Source: Selaginella tamariscina (Eukaryota; Streptophyta; Lycopodiopsida; Selaginellales; Selaginellaceae). From it: 64,000 nt of DNA. A model generated the notes under the pieces. It saw only the letters and a program-made list of their open reading frames with translations, did not search any database and was not told the origin of the DNA. The stretch's first letter is position 1. Every line of letters starts with the position of its first letter. Shown one piece after another: positions 49,846 to 61,863 of the stretch. The position numbers and the translations under genes were made by a program. The stretch covers positions 372,001-436,000 of the forward strand of contig PUQB01000053.1 in the NCBI GenBank assembly GCA_003024785.1, given 5' to 3'.

Positions 49846-49949
49846 GCGGGGATAGCTCAGTTGGGAGAGGTTTAGACTGAAGATCTAAAGGTTGTATAGG
49901 AGAGATTTAGACTGAAGATCTAAAGGTCGTATGTTCGATCCATGTTCAC
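49846..49949 (+). pseudogene. tRNA-Phe relic with duplicated anticodon arm
   Basis: Starts gcggggatagctcagttggg exactly like the intact tRNA-Phe at 52223, then repeats the anticodon-arm stretch tttagactgaagatctaaag twice before a T-arm (gttcgatccatg). The 3' acceptor strand no longer pairs with the 5' end. It cannot fold as a normal tRNA. Confidence 0.85.
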
Positions 49950-50033
49950 AGGACATAATCTTGTCTGCTATATGTCACAAACTTAAAATTTTTAATAGTA
50001 CATCATTTTAGGGTTCATATAAGTACAGGAAAA

Positions 50034-51467
50034 ATGGGGGAAAAGAAATGGATTGCCCATTTCTGCCTTGCTCTTGTCCAGCTGGATTACGCAATTTACC
50101 ACGTACTCACTAAATTCGCTCTAAACACGGGCGCTAATCAGGTTGTTTTCTGCGTTTTTCGCGATCTTCTTGCCTTCTGCATACTCGTGCCCATCGCATT
50201 CTTCTGGGAATGGTACATTATCTAAGTGCGTGCGTGCGTGCGTGTGTGTATGTGTGTGTTTTTATTTGTGCGTTTTAACTTTAAATTGATAAAAGTGACA
50301 TATATTGGTACACACATATAGATATGTATACAAGCATATACGCGTGTGACATATATTGGTATACACATTGCACACATATAGATGAGTATGTACACATACA
50401 AGCATATACGCATATAATATGTCTGACATATATTGGTACACATATAGATATGTATGTACATATACAATCATATACGCATATAATATGTCTGACATATATT
50501 GGTACACACATTGCACATATATAGATACGTATGTACAAGTATATACGCATATAATATGTACATACGATTAATATGTGCAGATTTCCTGATTGCAGGCGGA
50601 CAGCTCCTCGTGTTACTCCAAAGCTTCTTCTTCACTTCTTTGTTCTTGGGTTGACTGGGTATGTTATATATATGTGTATCTTATTATAAGTTATGGCATG
50701 CATATACTACACACACACACACACAACACACAACGCGTGTGTACATAAATATAATTTTTGCAGGATTTATGGGAACCAGTTACTGTTTATGTTGGGCCTC
50801 AATCTCACGTCTCCTGCATATGCTGCATCCATTCAACCTGCAATTCCGGTCTTCACCTTCTTGCTAGCTTTGGCAAACGGGTAAGATGTGTGTGTACGTT
50901 TCTTTTCATAATATTTATATATGTTTGTGTGTACATGTGTGTCTCTTATGTAGAAACGTAAAACAACACACACACGCACACACACACATGAAACGAAGTC
51001 GTACACAGCACAGAGAGTTTGAACTGGAGACGACGAGATGCATATGCAAAAGCTGGAGGTGTTCTTTTAACTGTAGGTGGAGCAGTTCTTATGGCTCTCT
51101 ATAAAGGCCCACTTCTGTTTGGGCAAACAGACGATCACAATGGACTGAAATCGATGGCTGAGAATACATCCTTGTTCTTAAGCATCTCAGGATGGCAACT
51201 CGGCATTATTTGTCTTATTGCTAATTGTTTTTTCATGGCAACCTACCTTGCTTATCAGGTAATATTAATTTAATTATTTAAACATGTATATACATATTAT
51301 TATTATGCAGGCACCGGTTTTATTAAAGTATCCTTATGGATTGACCGTCACTACTTATTCATTTTTTTGGGACGTTATTAATGGTTTTAACAGGATATTT
51401 AACTGTTAATGACTCTTCAGACTGGTTGTTATCTAGAACTGATTGGTTTTCTGTACTATATGCGGTA

Positions 51468-51511
<44 letters not shown>

Positions 51512-51972
51512 GCACACACACACACATTTTAAATTAACTTTTTATATTGACAGGGGGTATTTGCATCTGCATTAAACTATATACTTATGACATGGTCCAA
51601 CACAATACTCGGACCATCTCTGGTTGCACTATATATGCCCCTTCAACCTCTTGGATCCTCTACATTGGGATGCATATTTTTAAGAAGTCCATTGTATTTT
51701 GGGAGGTAACTTTATATTTAAAAGAAGTTATAATTAACCATATATTTAAACATTGATAATACTGATTAATATAACTCGATTATTTCTAGTATTGCTGGAG
51801 GCTTACTCATTCTTGCGGGATTATACATGGTGGTATGGGGTAAAAGTGAAGCATTGAGGTTGCTATCGTCGAATGCTGAAAATGTTAGAGCTTTATTAAG
51901 GTAAGATTTGATTTATCTGCTTAATTTAATATAATGCAATGGTTTACTAATCTATTTAACAGCCAAGCATGA
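50034..51972 (+). CDS. WAT1-related (EamA/DMT-type) membrane transporter
   Basis: Eight exons: 50034-50212, 50596-50658, 50764-50880, 51009-51258, 51311-51464, 51554-51705, 51790-51900 and 51963-51972. The protein has two EamA halves with about ten membrane segments, including [73 protein letters not shown] and [16 protein letters not shown]. Arabidopsis WAT1 is a tonoplast auxin exporter, and the wider family (UMAMIT) moves amino acids or other small molecules; substrate here is unknown. One indel in a T7 run at about 51361-51368 disturbs the frame in SFFFGTLL. The ending after LLSQA is shorter than in most relatives. The last exon is tiny and less certain. Confidence 0.88.
50285..50560. repeat. 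Tandem repeats in WAT1-like intron 1
   Basis: About four imperfect copies of tgacatatattggtacacat, then atagatatgtatgtac, with variable spacing of 60-80 bp. Reading frames across them (repeated [13 protein letters not shown]) are artefacts of the repeat. Confidence 0.85.
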
Positions 51973-52222
51973 GGAAATATACAATGCGAGCAGAATATGC
52001 GGGGTTTCAACCGGTTTTCTAATTAAAACTCAAGAATATCTGTGTCACAAGAACATATACTGTGTGTTTTGTATATAACACTTTAATATTAATATGTATT
52101 GTGTGTATACTAAAAGCAACATATTATTTTATATACACATACATAACTATGTCCTCACTATATATATGCATACAATTTTTCTCATGGTAATATTGTTAAG
52201 TAAATTAAAAACAAATATAATA

Positions 52223-52295
52223 GCGGGGATAGCTCAGTTGGGAGAGCGTTAGACTGAAGATCTAAAGGTCGCGTGTTCGATCCACGCTCACCGCA
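52223..52295 (+). tRNA. trnF-GAA: tRNA-Phe (GAA)
   Basis: 73 nt with a full cloverleaf. The acceptor GCGGGGA pairs with the 3' end TCACCGC. The D-arm contains tagctcagttgggaga (A box), the anticodon loop is ctGAAga, and the T-arm has gttcgatcc (B box). No intron. The upstream stretch is A-rich with CAA, as usual for plant tRNA genes. It reads like a nuclear tRNA gene. Confidence 0.95.
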
Positions 52296-52536
52296 TTCTT
52301 AAGTTTATTTCGGCCGCCACCTTTTCTTTAGTACACGTTAGCCTACGTGGAATCTATGCATGGGTAGATCTTGTCCGTCCAATATATAACCACGTGGAAT
52401 CTATATTTTATACATATGTATAAGGTAATATATATAATATACTAGTAGATAATATTTAATGTGTTTATAATAGTATTTATAATATTTATTTCATAGATGA
52501 ACAGTCTTTTTATTTTGACTTTACAAATGAAAAGGT

Positions 52537-54158
52537 TTAATTAAGCACATCCTCTAAACAAGGTCTTTTACGTGCTTTCCTCTTGAATCCCCTACACCTC
52601 CTAAACACATCCTCAGTCCCGGTAACTGGGCGTTTAGGGTACCCAAGAGTCTTTCTAATCTCAAGACCATTACGTATGTACACTCTCCCTCTTGCATTCT
52701 GTGTACTTCGAATATTCTTCCTTCTGAACACAGGATATCCTTTAGGGTTGTCTCCAGCTGCCCTAACCCAATCCGCCACCCATTTACCCTTTCTATAATA
52801 AGGTTTCACGACATCCTCTTTCATTATCTGAACACCAACTTCCACTTGAGAGCCCTTAACTTGCTATCAAACTTGTAAATCTCCTCATTTAATAGAGTTG
52901 CATTAACATAATAATACCTGGTATCTATGTTTCCTTTCCATCTCTCCATCTCCTGACAATATAAACTTACTGCATCCATCGATTTCATATCTCTCTCAAT
53001 CTTGTCTAGCTGCTTAACAATCCTTGCCCATGCTAATTGATCATCATTTGCTGCTTGTATCTTCCCTTGAACAGTCCCTTGTATAGACCTAAGAAACCCT
53101 GCATATACCCTCTCATCTCTGCAGTTTCTCTCGCCAAGGCAGTCCTCTCGTACGCAAGCACATACAGCTTCAGCAGCACGTAAGAACATATGTGTACCAT
53201 AAAACACCAAGGAGGTTTCCCTCTCTGGGGTTTCCCTGTACGGTACTATCGGACGCTGCCCGTTAAACTCCGCCCCATCCGAAAGAAAGTAACCCTTATA
53301 GTCCTCGTCCGAACGTATGGGCAGCTGCAGGATCCGGCTTGTGAAGAAGCTCCAGATACATGCAGTCCTATTTCTCAAGCCGCTTCTCAGAAGAGCGTCC
53401 AAGTCTTCGTGTACCGTATCCGTGATACACGTTACTGTCGTCTGGTGCCCGTTTCTTATCTCTTCAAGGAGAGCTTTCTCAACCTTATCATTGTAAAGCT
53501 CGGAATTCAGTACTCTATCGTGAGCCTTCAAGAATTCAAAGTCTGCCTTTCTTTTCTTCTCCCCGAGTTCGTCCATCATGTTTCTCAGCCGGCTGTAGAC
53601 GTCGCCCAAGTCCGAGCTCTCGAATATATCCGGCTCTTGACTGGGAATAAACCGGAAATTGGAAACTCTACCAGACATGAACCGGAGCCTGTCTTGTATA
53701 TCGCCCAAGTCCACTGTCTTCCCTGGAGATTGAATCCTCTTCATGCCCTCCTTGACGAGCTCCATCTTCATATCTATCTCATATTGCCTGTCTTCGCACT
53801 CGAACAGCCTCTTATCGTATGCATTCATCGTTCGTTTCTCCTCGCCTTTCCTCGCGGGCGACACACAAGTTCTTGGTTAAGCACACCACTGGTACTCGCT
53901 GTATTCTTATTCTTTCGTAGCTAGGCCCGTAATCATCGGCATTTGCAACCTTTGGATTCGCCCTTAATGGAGGATCTACAAACTGCAGGAATTCATGGCA
54001 TAGTTCTTCCCATGGTTCCAGGATATAAAGGATCCTGTTCAGAGTTGCTCTATTGCGATCCGTCTGAAAGCCGAGAGTAGGATGTAGCACCTCCTCGTAC
54101 TGTGGTCGTTCCAGATTTGCATGTTCCTGTCGAGGAATCGCAAGGCGTCCTCCACCAT
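52537..54158 (-). CDS. Unrecognised protein, apparently intronless
   Basis: I do not recognise the family. One frame from 53864 to 52824 gives 346 residues that are charged and helical, with LVKEGMKRIQS, DLGDVYSRLRNMMDELGEKK and KIERDMKSMDAVSLYCQEME as likely coiled coils. Upstream frames (MVEDALRFLDRNMQIW from 54158; ILEPWEELCHEFLQFVDPPL) and a downstream frame (QIMKEDVVKPYYRKGKWVAD, then the very basic RRCRGFKRKARKRP) join it by three likely indels (near 54090, 53855 and 52857). The basic tail may be a nuclear signal. Taken together it would be about 530 residues. No transposase, reverse transcriptase or nuclease motif seen. Confidence 0.55.
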
Positions 54159-54933
54159 GTGTATTCCTAAAAACCCTAAGACGAATGTAACGTTTTATAA
54201 TTTGGCCTTTATATTTTCTATAATTAGTAATTAGTAATAATTAGGTTTTCATAGGAGTTAACAAGCTGGTTGAAAACTTAAAATTCGATAAAATTAATAA
54301 AAATGATTTAAAGGTTTATTATTTAAAAGATTATGATATTTAGTAACATTTGCTTATTACTTAATAACCTTTATTTTATTTTATTTCAATTTTTTTATAA
54401 ATTAAATATATACATTCAATTAATTATTTTAATTTAAAATCAAAATTTTAATTGAAGGTATATATATGTGAACTTCCAAGCAGTATATATGCTATACTGA
54501 ATGGAAAAAATTATCAAACTGGCCCTCTAAGTTTTATATTGGTCTTTAGTCAAATTTACTATTAACATACACCCACACATGCAATATATTATTAAAGCTA
54601 AAATATATAGCATATTGTTTAATACTAAAATATATATGCATGTGTATAATTCAGCTGATTAATGACTTCAGTCCGATAGTTTTCCCTAAAGAATATATAA
54701 CAAAATTCAAGTATGAAACTTACTAAAGTTTGAATTGAGTATTTTTTGTTAACAGATATTACTCACTCAGTTGTGCACATGCATATGAGTGTGTGTGCAT
54801 ATACATGCACAGGATACGTATATCAAAATAATTAAGAGGGGCTTATTTCAAACGTGAAAGTGGTACATAGACATCAGTGTATATGACAGATGCATATAAA
54901 AATGTATATACTTACATAAACAAAATTGTTTGG
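54159..54933. other. AT-rich spacer
   Basis: Upstream flank of the unrecognised gene and 3' flank of the MYB gene. No gene or repeat seen. Confidence 0.6.
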
Positions 54934-57900
54934 CTAAATGGAATATGCTGCTTCAGGAGCCAGGAATATGCTGCTGTTTAACCAAGCTCCAGGTCTATCT
55001 TGTTCCTTCACTGCCAGCTCTTCAACATCCTTTGCGGTTAACTGACTTTCTCCTGCAATGTATTTCAATATAAATACTTTAATTATAATTATATATTTCG
55101 TGTAGAAGAGAGGCAAATATATATTGATACGTGCCCATATACATATACAAACATATGAACACGTACATATATAAGTGCTGCAATGTCTTTAGGCTACCTA
55201 TGCGTGTGTGTAGAGAAAGAAACCGTCTCTCATGTGTAGTGCTTAAGTATATATCTCAAGATCCCTGTGCCCATGTGGAGAGAGAGAGAGAGAGTACTAA
55301 GCTATAATATGATCGAGAAGAACATGCACAGTAATATAACCAATCGTAGATATATTATCTTTCATATTCTACATAGTTACTTGTATATTATCTTTGAAAC
55401 ACACACAACACACACGTACCGAACTGTGCATCGCCGTGTGGGAACTCAAAAGCAAGTCCACCAAAGTCATAGGAATGCATAGCAGAAGCAGATTCTTGCA
55501 CGTGTTGAGCGCCTTCACCCTCTCGGTTAGGATTCTCGTTCTCCATTGCCCTCGATGGAGAGGTTGAGGTTGAGGAAGTGACTGTGGAATGCACGCTGCC
55601 ATTACACGTTGGCGTCGGGGTTCGAGTTATTAGCCACCCCATCACTTCTTCCATGTCCACTTGTCCGTCCCTAGGCGAGCCATTGTCATACTCCCTCTGC
55701 ATAAATAAATTATATACACATGAGAGAGAGAGGAGAGAGAGAGAACATAAACACACGCATGTATATGTACACCCACACCACGCATACCTCATGTTGTGCA
55801 GATACATCTGGAACAGGAAACATACTAAAGCATCTGGCGACACCGCCGGAATCTGAATACCAATAACAAAAGATGAGTGAAGCACAAAAAATGAGATATA
55901 CTCAACCATATATATTCATTACCGGCCTCGTGTTTTTATAAAACCCCCCTGAAGTTTCACATTGCTGTAGATGTTTCTGCAAAGGGTGGAGGGGTGTGTT
56001 GAGAGTTCCAGAGAGTTGATGTTGTTCGGAAAACTTACGTAGAAAATCGTGCTCTGGGATACCAACAGCTAAACCCTGCTTCACGTATGTCCTGCTCACT
56101 GGAAAGGAGCCATATAATTCATCCCTGTTAAACATATAGCCACAAATAAGCAATCTATGAACAGACAGTACAAGCTATGTGTGTGTATACAAGTGTGTGT
56201 ATGCATAATTCACGCATGTATCTTGTGTGTGTATATGGAGGTTATCTTCATTAAGCATAACCTAGAGACATATATTGTTTAACATCGTAAGAATGGGTTT
56301 AACAAGCTAATCTGAGACCTACTGATAATTGCATAATATGTATATCCCTATGGATATATATGCCTGTTTATAAAAGTTATGGAAGTACTAAGTGTCATTA
56401 AACATCATATATCATTAAACATCATATATCGTGTGTGTGTGTGAAAGCCATTCAAATATACCCCTCAAGTAGCCACGAATCCCATATCCAACATAGACAA
56501 TCTAATGAAATATAGTAGTATTAGTTTGTGCATTATGCCTTCGCAAGTAGTTTAAGTGCTATATACATATACATGTATGAACGTGTACTTATGAAGATAT
56601 TGGGCACACGCACACGCACACAGACAAGTACACACCTGTTGTCGTGAACCTCTGTCATTTTCTTCGGTCTCTTCAGCTCCTTACAATACTCTGAATCATC
56701 GGGATGCTCATGCTCAATAATGTCCGTGGTTGGTGGCTTAGCACGATGAGACCTTTTCTTGCACAAGGCATTAAATCGGTTCTTCACAGCATTATCCGTC
56801 CTGCAAACCTCGAATTTAACTTATATTAATTTAATGAAAGTTATGTCCAAAGTTTACCTTCCTGGTACCATTTTTGCAATCTCCGTCCACCGATTCCCAT
56901 ATGCATTGTGTCCCTATACGCAAACTCACCAATACATATAAGAATAGAATTCATATATATCTATATGCATACATCCATACACACATAAACGCATAAATAT
57001 ACATTAAATATAAAATTTATATTTATTCTGCACCTCAAGTAATAGACGATCTTCCTCGGCACTCCAGCTGCTCTTGTTCATGCACATATGCAGATAAGTG
57101 CGCCACCTGGTTAAGATATTAATACTTACTACTTAGATGAAAACAATCTCAGCGTTGAAAACGATGAGTACGTGAAAGCGCGCGGAGGCACTCAGGCACT
57201 CACCCACGCACCTACCCACGCTCTCTCTCAGAGTATACCTTCTCCGGCATTCACGAGGAGTCTTATTGTGCATTTTTGCAGAGATAATGTGCCACCTGAA
57301 ACAGTGAAAGTACATGAGTTTAACGATATGAAACAAAATGGGAGGTTTGCACACTTTTTCGTCCCATGTCGTTTAACAAGCTCCCTCAGCAACTCATCTT
57401 CCTGGTGTTGGCTATGTCAATCATAGACTTTGTAAGAATATGGGTTTTTATTTTTATTTTTAGTTTAGTGATTAAATTATTTTTAATCGTGTAGCAAATA
57501 TCTTATATAAATTATCCTAGTTAACATCATATGAAATAAATGTATATGGTGTGTGTGTGTGTCTTTCTATGGATGAGTTACGTATAGTCAAGATAAATAT
57601 TTAATAAATTTTCATGCTGAGTTTCGTATAACAAGCATAAATCTATTATTATAAAGACGTATATAATCAGTTATCTGTTTCGATTTATATAGAGACGTGT
57701 CATCAGTATATATGAGAATATATCTAAATATTCTGATATTATATGCATATACACACACAATGAAAAACAAACCTGCTCAGTGAAGACAGCAGGGGGATCA
57801 GACGAGAGGCTGGAATCCGTGGGAGAATCCGGCGGCGACGAATTGGGCGTATCCGGCATTACAGTAGCCATACCCGCAGGATGAGGAAAATGCAGATTCG

Positions 57901-57937
57901 CATAAGGAACACTAGAAACAATAGGAACAGCCTCCAT
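54934..57937 (-). CDS. R2R3-MYB transcription factor, FLP/MYB88 clade
   Basis: About ten exons: 57773-57937, 57355-57401, 57239-57295, 57034-57106, 56858-56913, 56636-56800, about 55923-56127, about 55788-55856, about 55423-55697 and 54934-55053. R2 is split over three exons: FTEQEDELLRELVKRHGTKK, WHIISAKMHNKTPRECRRR. R3 reads SSWSAEEDRLLLEGHNAYGN, then RWTEIAKMVPGRTDNAVKNR, then FNALCKKR. The first Trp of R2 is Phe. RWTEIAK with KNRF-x-x-LCKKR is the signature of FOUR LIPS/MYB88, which limit divisions in the stomatal lineage. The C-terminus ends GAWLNSSIFLAPEAAYSI. A G6/A5-run indel in exon 7 probably shifts one junction. Stomatal role is inferred from the clade. Confidence 0.82.
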
Positions 57938-58761
57938 TCTAAGCTCTCCTCATCTCAAATCCTGCATATATCGCGATCAATACAGGGAATTACATGAATA
58001 TAGAGACACTTACATGTAGAATATGCTCCTGAGCTCAGATTTTGCTTCCTGCACCTGGATTCTTCAGGCGCCATAGCTAGAACACTCCTCGTTGCCCTAG
58101 GCGCACACTCAACACAAACAGTGAATATTCCTGTCACACAACCGTTTCTGTTAAACAAATGCTTACTCTGTTTTTAGGGTTTTAGGATATTTTAGGGCTG
58201 ATGTGGCTCCCTATTATAGTAATGCGGTAGGTGAGGGTTATTTTTGGAGCCCTAATGGCGGGGAAATGATGCTCCCGCAATCCGGGAGGGACGTCTGTGG
58301 AGCTTCTGTGTTGGATTCTACAGGGGAAATCTGCATTTTTTTCCCCCACGGGATCACTTGCGTGATAGGATTCATACAAATTCCATGCGAATAGGCTCGA
58401 TCTTGATCGATTTGTAGGATTTGTTCAAAATCCTCATTTTTTATCCTCGGAAAGGCGCCAGATCTGTTTCTAGTATTGGCGAATACAGATCTGTTTCTAA
58501 TTTTCCGTGTTTTTCTTCGTCGGGAATACGAATCGTCTGTTTCTAGGGATTTCCTTCAGGAGTGTTGTTGCCGGCTGAAAGTGCGATTCATCTCAATCCG
58601 GATCCATTGTTAGGGTTCTTGAGGTAAAATCCTTGTTTACGGCATCGCAATCTTGCTTTGGACTGCGAATTCTGATTCAGGAGGTTCTGATCCCGATTCA
58701 TTAAAATTCTGCATATTTTTCTTCTCTTCTGCTGAAAGTTTTGATTTTGAGTTCGCGAGGA
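57938..58761. promoter_or_regulatory. Shared divergent promoter, MYB (-) and SLC35F-like (+)
   Basis: 824 bp separates the two start codons, and both genes also have leaders here. Composition is near 45% GC, higher than other spacers. A likely MYB 5' exon or leader lies at about 57955-58150 (cctgcatatatcg suggests a splice boundary). No separate gene seen; a short open frame at 58203-58394 is not convincing. Confidence 0.5.
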
Positions 58762-61700
58762 ATGGCACAACGGGCCGCAGGTTTGGTCCTTCAACTAATA
58801 GTCGTCTGTATATGGGTGGGCTCAGCCGAAGTGACACAGGTAATACAGTTTTCAAAAAAGTTGTACATTTATCCTTTTCTTGTTCTTGCATATAGTACGT
58901 TTGCATCATATGTATGTTTCGTTATCTTAACTTCTATTTTTATGCAGAAAATCTACGAAGCGTACAGGCAGCCATTTGTACTTACGTACTTGGGAGTTTC
59001 GTTAATGGCCATCTGGTTGCCGCTCTCACTAATCCTAGAATGGTTGTGGCACTCCCGACTAAAAGAATGGATCGTCTCCCGCTTTCATAAACGGTAATTA
59101 TGTATAATATGGATATATGAGGTATTTGATATGAAGCTCATGTATAGGAACTTCCATGTATGTTATGATAAAAATGTGAATTTCCTTTGTGCATGTATTT
59201 AGAAAACAACATACAGTAGGTATGATATGAATGACCATACAATGCATATAACCACGTATACGAACTGTTAGTCTAGTTTTGTGAAATGTGAATCATGTTT
59301 GAGTATTGAATGAGCGACACACACAATCAATGTTTGTAGATGTTATTCGATAGAGAGAGATGATGATGATATTTGTGGAGAAATACTTCCATGTTATAGG
59401 AGGATTTTCAATTATAAAATTAAGCAAACTTTCCTCCATGTTTTCATTTAATAGTGAATAAGTTTAGACGTATTACATATATATATGACCTGCGTGCAGT
59501 GTGCACACACCAATTTGTGAAAACACATGCACTTAGAGAGGCACACGTGTTAAATTAACAAGGACCGTAGGATGCAGAAAACAACTTCGGACTTGGAGGC
59601 TAATGGCATATCGAGTTGGAATGTGTTTCAGGACTCTGAACATGAAGCACTGGAAGAAGAGCAACCTCTGGTGAATCTGATCTCTGCTGAGAAATCACGT
59701 TTGAGCGAGTGGGAAGTCGCCAAAGCCTGTTTAGCTCTCACTCCACTTTGGTTTGTCACTGAGGTACGTGTATTTAGTATGTACATATTATCACTATTTG
59801 TATATATGCTACATGTGAACTATGTTCTATGAACAGGTAAACGTGAATATGCAGACATTTTATGTGTATACGCTGTTTGTGCGTTTAGTCATTTAGTATG
59901 TATATACGAGTTTATGGATGAGCACGTGTTTATAATTCTTATTATATAAGCTTAGAATGTATATATACTAGCATGAACATCTATATACAACATATTTAGT
60001 ATGCTTATTACCTCTGAGATTCGTATACATAACATATGTAAACTCAATGCTATCTTATAACAAGGGTTCTTGAAGCTAAACTTAGCTTTGTTCATATATG
60101 TAAAACTATGCGTATTTACCGTGTTGGGGTGGTGGCGCAGTTGGCTAGCGCGTAGGTCTCATAGCTTCTGAGTTATCCTGAGGTCGAGAGTTCGAGCCTC
60201 TCTCACCCCATTGTTTTTAAACCTTATACCATGAGTTAAGGAATAGTTTTAATAATTTGTATCTTTTCCTTAGTATCTTACTAATTCAGCACTAGCAAAC
60301 ACGAGTGTTGCGAGCACGACAATCCTTAAGAATAATCCTATTTTTGCATACCTAGGGATCTTCTGTATGGTTTTAATAATTTGTATCTTTTCCTTAGTAT
60401 CTTACTAATTCAGCACTAGCAAACACGAGTGTTGCGAGCACGACAATCCTGGGATCTTCATCAGGATTATTCACTTTGATATTTTCAATTTTACTGGGAC
60501 AAGATAAGTTCAACATATGGAAACTTGTATCCGCTCTCATTACGATTATTGGTGTCGCAATGACAACACTTGGTAGTACATGGGCCGCTAATGAAGCAAG
60601 ACCAAGACTGTCAAGGTGATCTTTGTGTGTGTGTGCATATGCTCAGCTAGTTAATAGAATTTCATTAATCAATTGATTAATTGTTTCATTTTCTTATCTA
60701 GTAGCCCAAGTGAACATGACATGGTGGGTGATTTTTGTGCACTCATTGCAGCTGTTACCAACAGCCTATTTTTCGGTATATCACACTTCTATGCTTGCTT
60801 TAACGCAATATTACTTCTATATATTTTTTGTGTTCTCACATATATACGATGCACCAATCAAATCATAATGTGTTCTCTCTCTTTATTCTAATACGCACAA
60901 GCACACTACCGTAGTTACACATCTATTTGTATGTGTTATCTATACACACATAATTATACAGCTGAGACATGATACACAGTACATATTCTATATCTTATGC
61001 ATATATCTGTGGATGTGTGTGTGCGTGTCTATTATGGTGATTCTCATCAAGCTCCTTTCAGTTTCATTGAAAAAGCTCGGTGGACAAGTGGAAGTCGAGA
61101 AAATATGGGGATACATTGGACTATGGACACTTATTGGCCTTTGGTGGCTTGGTTAGTTTCCTTTAGATTAATAGTAAAGATCATTATACTATTAATAGTT
61201 AATATTTATGAATATATTATTAATGCTAATGATATATTAATATTTTGGTTTTTTTTAGTTTGGCCTCTACATGCACTGAAAGTGGAACCCAGTTTTTCAA
61301 TGCCAAAATCCCTGAAGTTAGACGAGTTTGTGGTCTTAAATTGCCTATTTGGTAGTGTTCTTTCGGATTATCTCTGGTGAGTCTCTCTCTCTCTCTCGCG
61401 CGCGCGCTAACTTACATTTTGTAGGGGAAAGTCTGTGGTATGGACTTCGCCACTAATAGCCACACTGGCTATGAGCTTAACAATACCAGGTGCTATGATG
61501 GCTGATATGATTGTTCATGGACGTCATTTTTCTTCTATGTACATCCTTGGTTCCGCCCAAGTAAGTAACTAGTTAAATCATATCAAATTAACATATTATC
61601 TACATTTACTAGGTATTATTAATGATTTAAGTATAGTTATTATGGGTCTCATCGTGATTTTTGTGTAGATAAACTTAGCTTATTCAATTGTATATTTAGT

Positions 61701-61863
61701 GTATTAGCAAGGTATATACATACAGCGATTATATGTGTTTATTAGTTTATGCGGTCGTATATGTATAATGTTTTTGCTGATTAAGTTGAGGTTTGGGCAG
61801 GTTATAGCGGGGTTTTTCATAGCCAACTTGACAGAGAGTTGCTCGCGGACGATTGGTTTTTAG
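58762..61863 (+). CDS. SLC35F-type (DMT superfamily) transporter
   Basis: Nine exons: 58762-58839, 58948-59093, 59571-59763, 60398-60615, 60702-60775, 61062-61151, 61259-61376, 61425-61560 and 61801-61863. About ten membrane segments, with family motifs LTPLWFVTEYLTNSALANTS, STTILGSSSGLFTLIFSILL and TSPLIATLAMSLTIPGAMMA. It resembles the SLC35F5/Thi74 group found from yeast to plants, located in endomembranes or vacuole; substrate is not established. A soluble loop of about 60 residues (exon 3) lies between segments 2 and 3. The start of exon 4 with its acceptor site is duplicated upstream at 60246-60326. The C-terminus is ANLTESCSRTIGF. No indel needed for this model. Confidence 0.88.
60126..60210 (+). 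tRNA. trnM-CAT: tRNA-Met (CAT), intron-containing elongator
   Basis: 85 nt from GGGGTGGTGGCGCAGTTGGC to the 3' end ctctctcacccca. The anticodon CAT is followed by a short intron (about gcttctgagttat), the standard arrangement of plant elongator tRNA-Met. The B box gttcgagcc is intact, and a T5 stretch follows within ten bases as a Pol III terminator. It lies in intron 3 of the SLC35F-like gene, on the same strand. Confidence 0.95.
60246..60450 (+). repeat. Duplicated intron-exon junction in the SLC35F-like gene
   Basis: An 81-bp segment (60246-60326 and 60370-60450) containing the end of intron 3, its acceptor site and the first 53 bp of exon 4 (encoding YLTNSALANTSVASTTIL) is present twice, 124 bp apart, with at most one or two differences. 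Only the right copy continues into the rest of exon 4 in frame. The left copy runs on to KNNPIFAYLGIFCM and would end in a stop inside the second copy. Confidence 0.9.

Larger units (their letters stand above)
47509..50033. other. Intergenic region with possible unannotated promoter
   Basis: Positions 47509-47960 look like 5' leader or promoter of the TRF-like gene, with repeated short phrases such as gaacctggcg. From 48.1 kb on I see no convincing gene. Position 49127 begins a CG-rich microsatellite, and another lies at 49247-49262. A tRNA-like relic is at 49846. Confidence 0.55.

Noticed and set aside
53190-53924. 244-codon plus-strand open frame
   Set aside because: It is antisense to the longer, more protein-like minus-strand frame and has no recognisable motif.
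58203-58394. Small gene in the MYB/SLC35F promoter region
   Set aside because: Short, not motif-bearing, and within the expected leader of the flanking genes.
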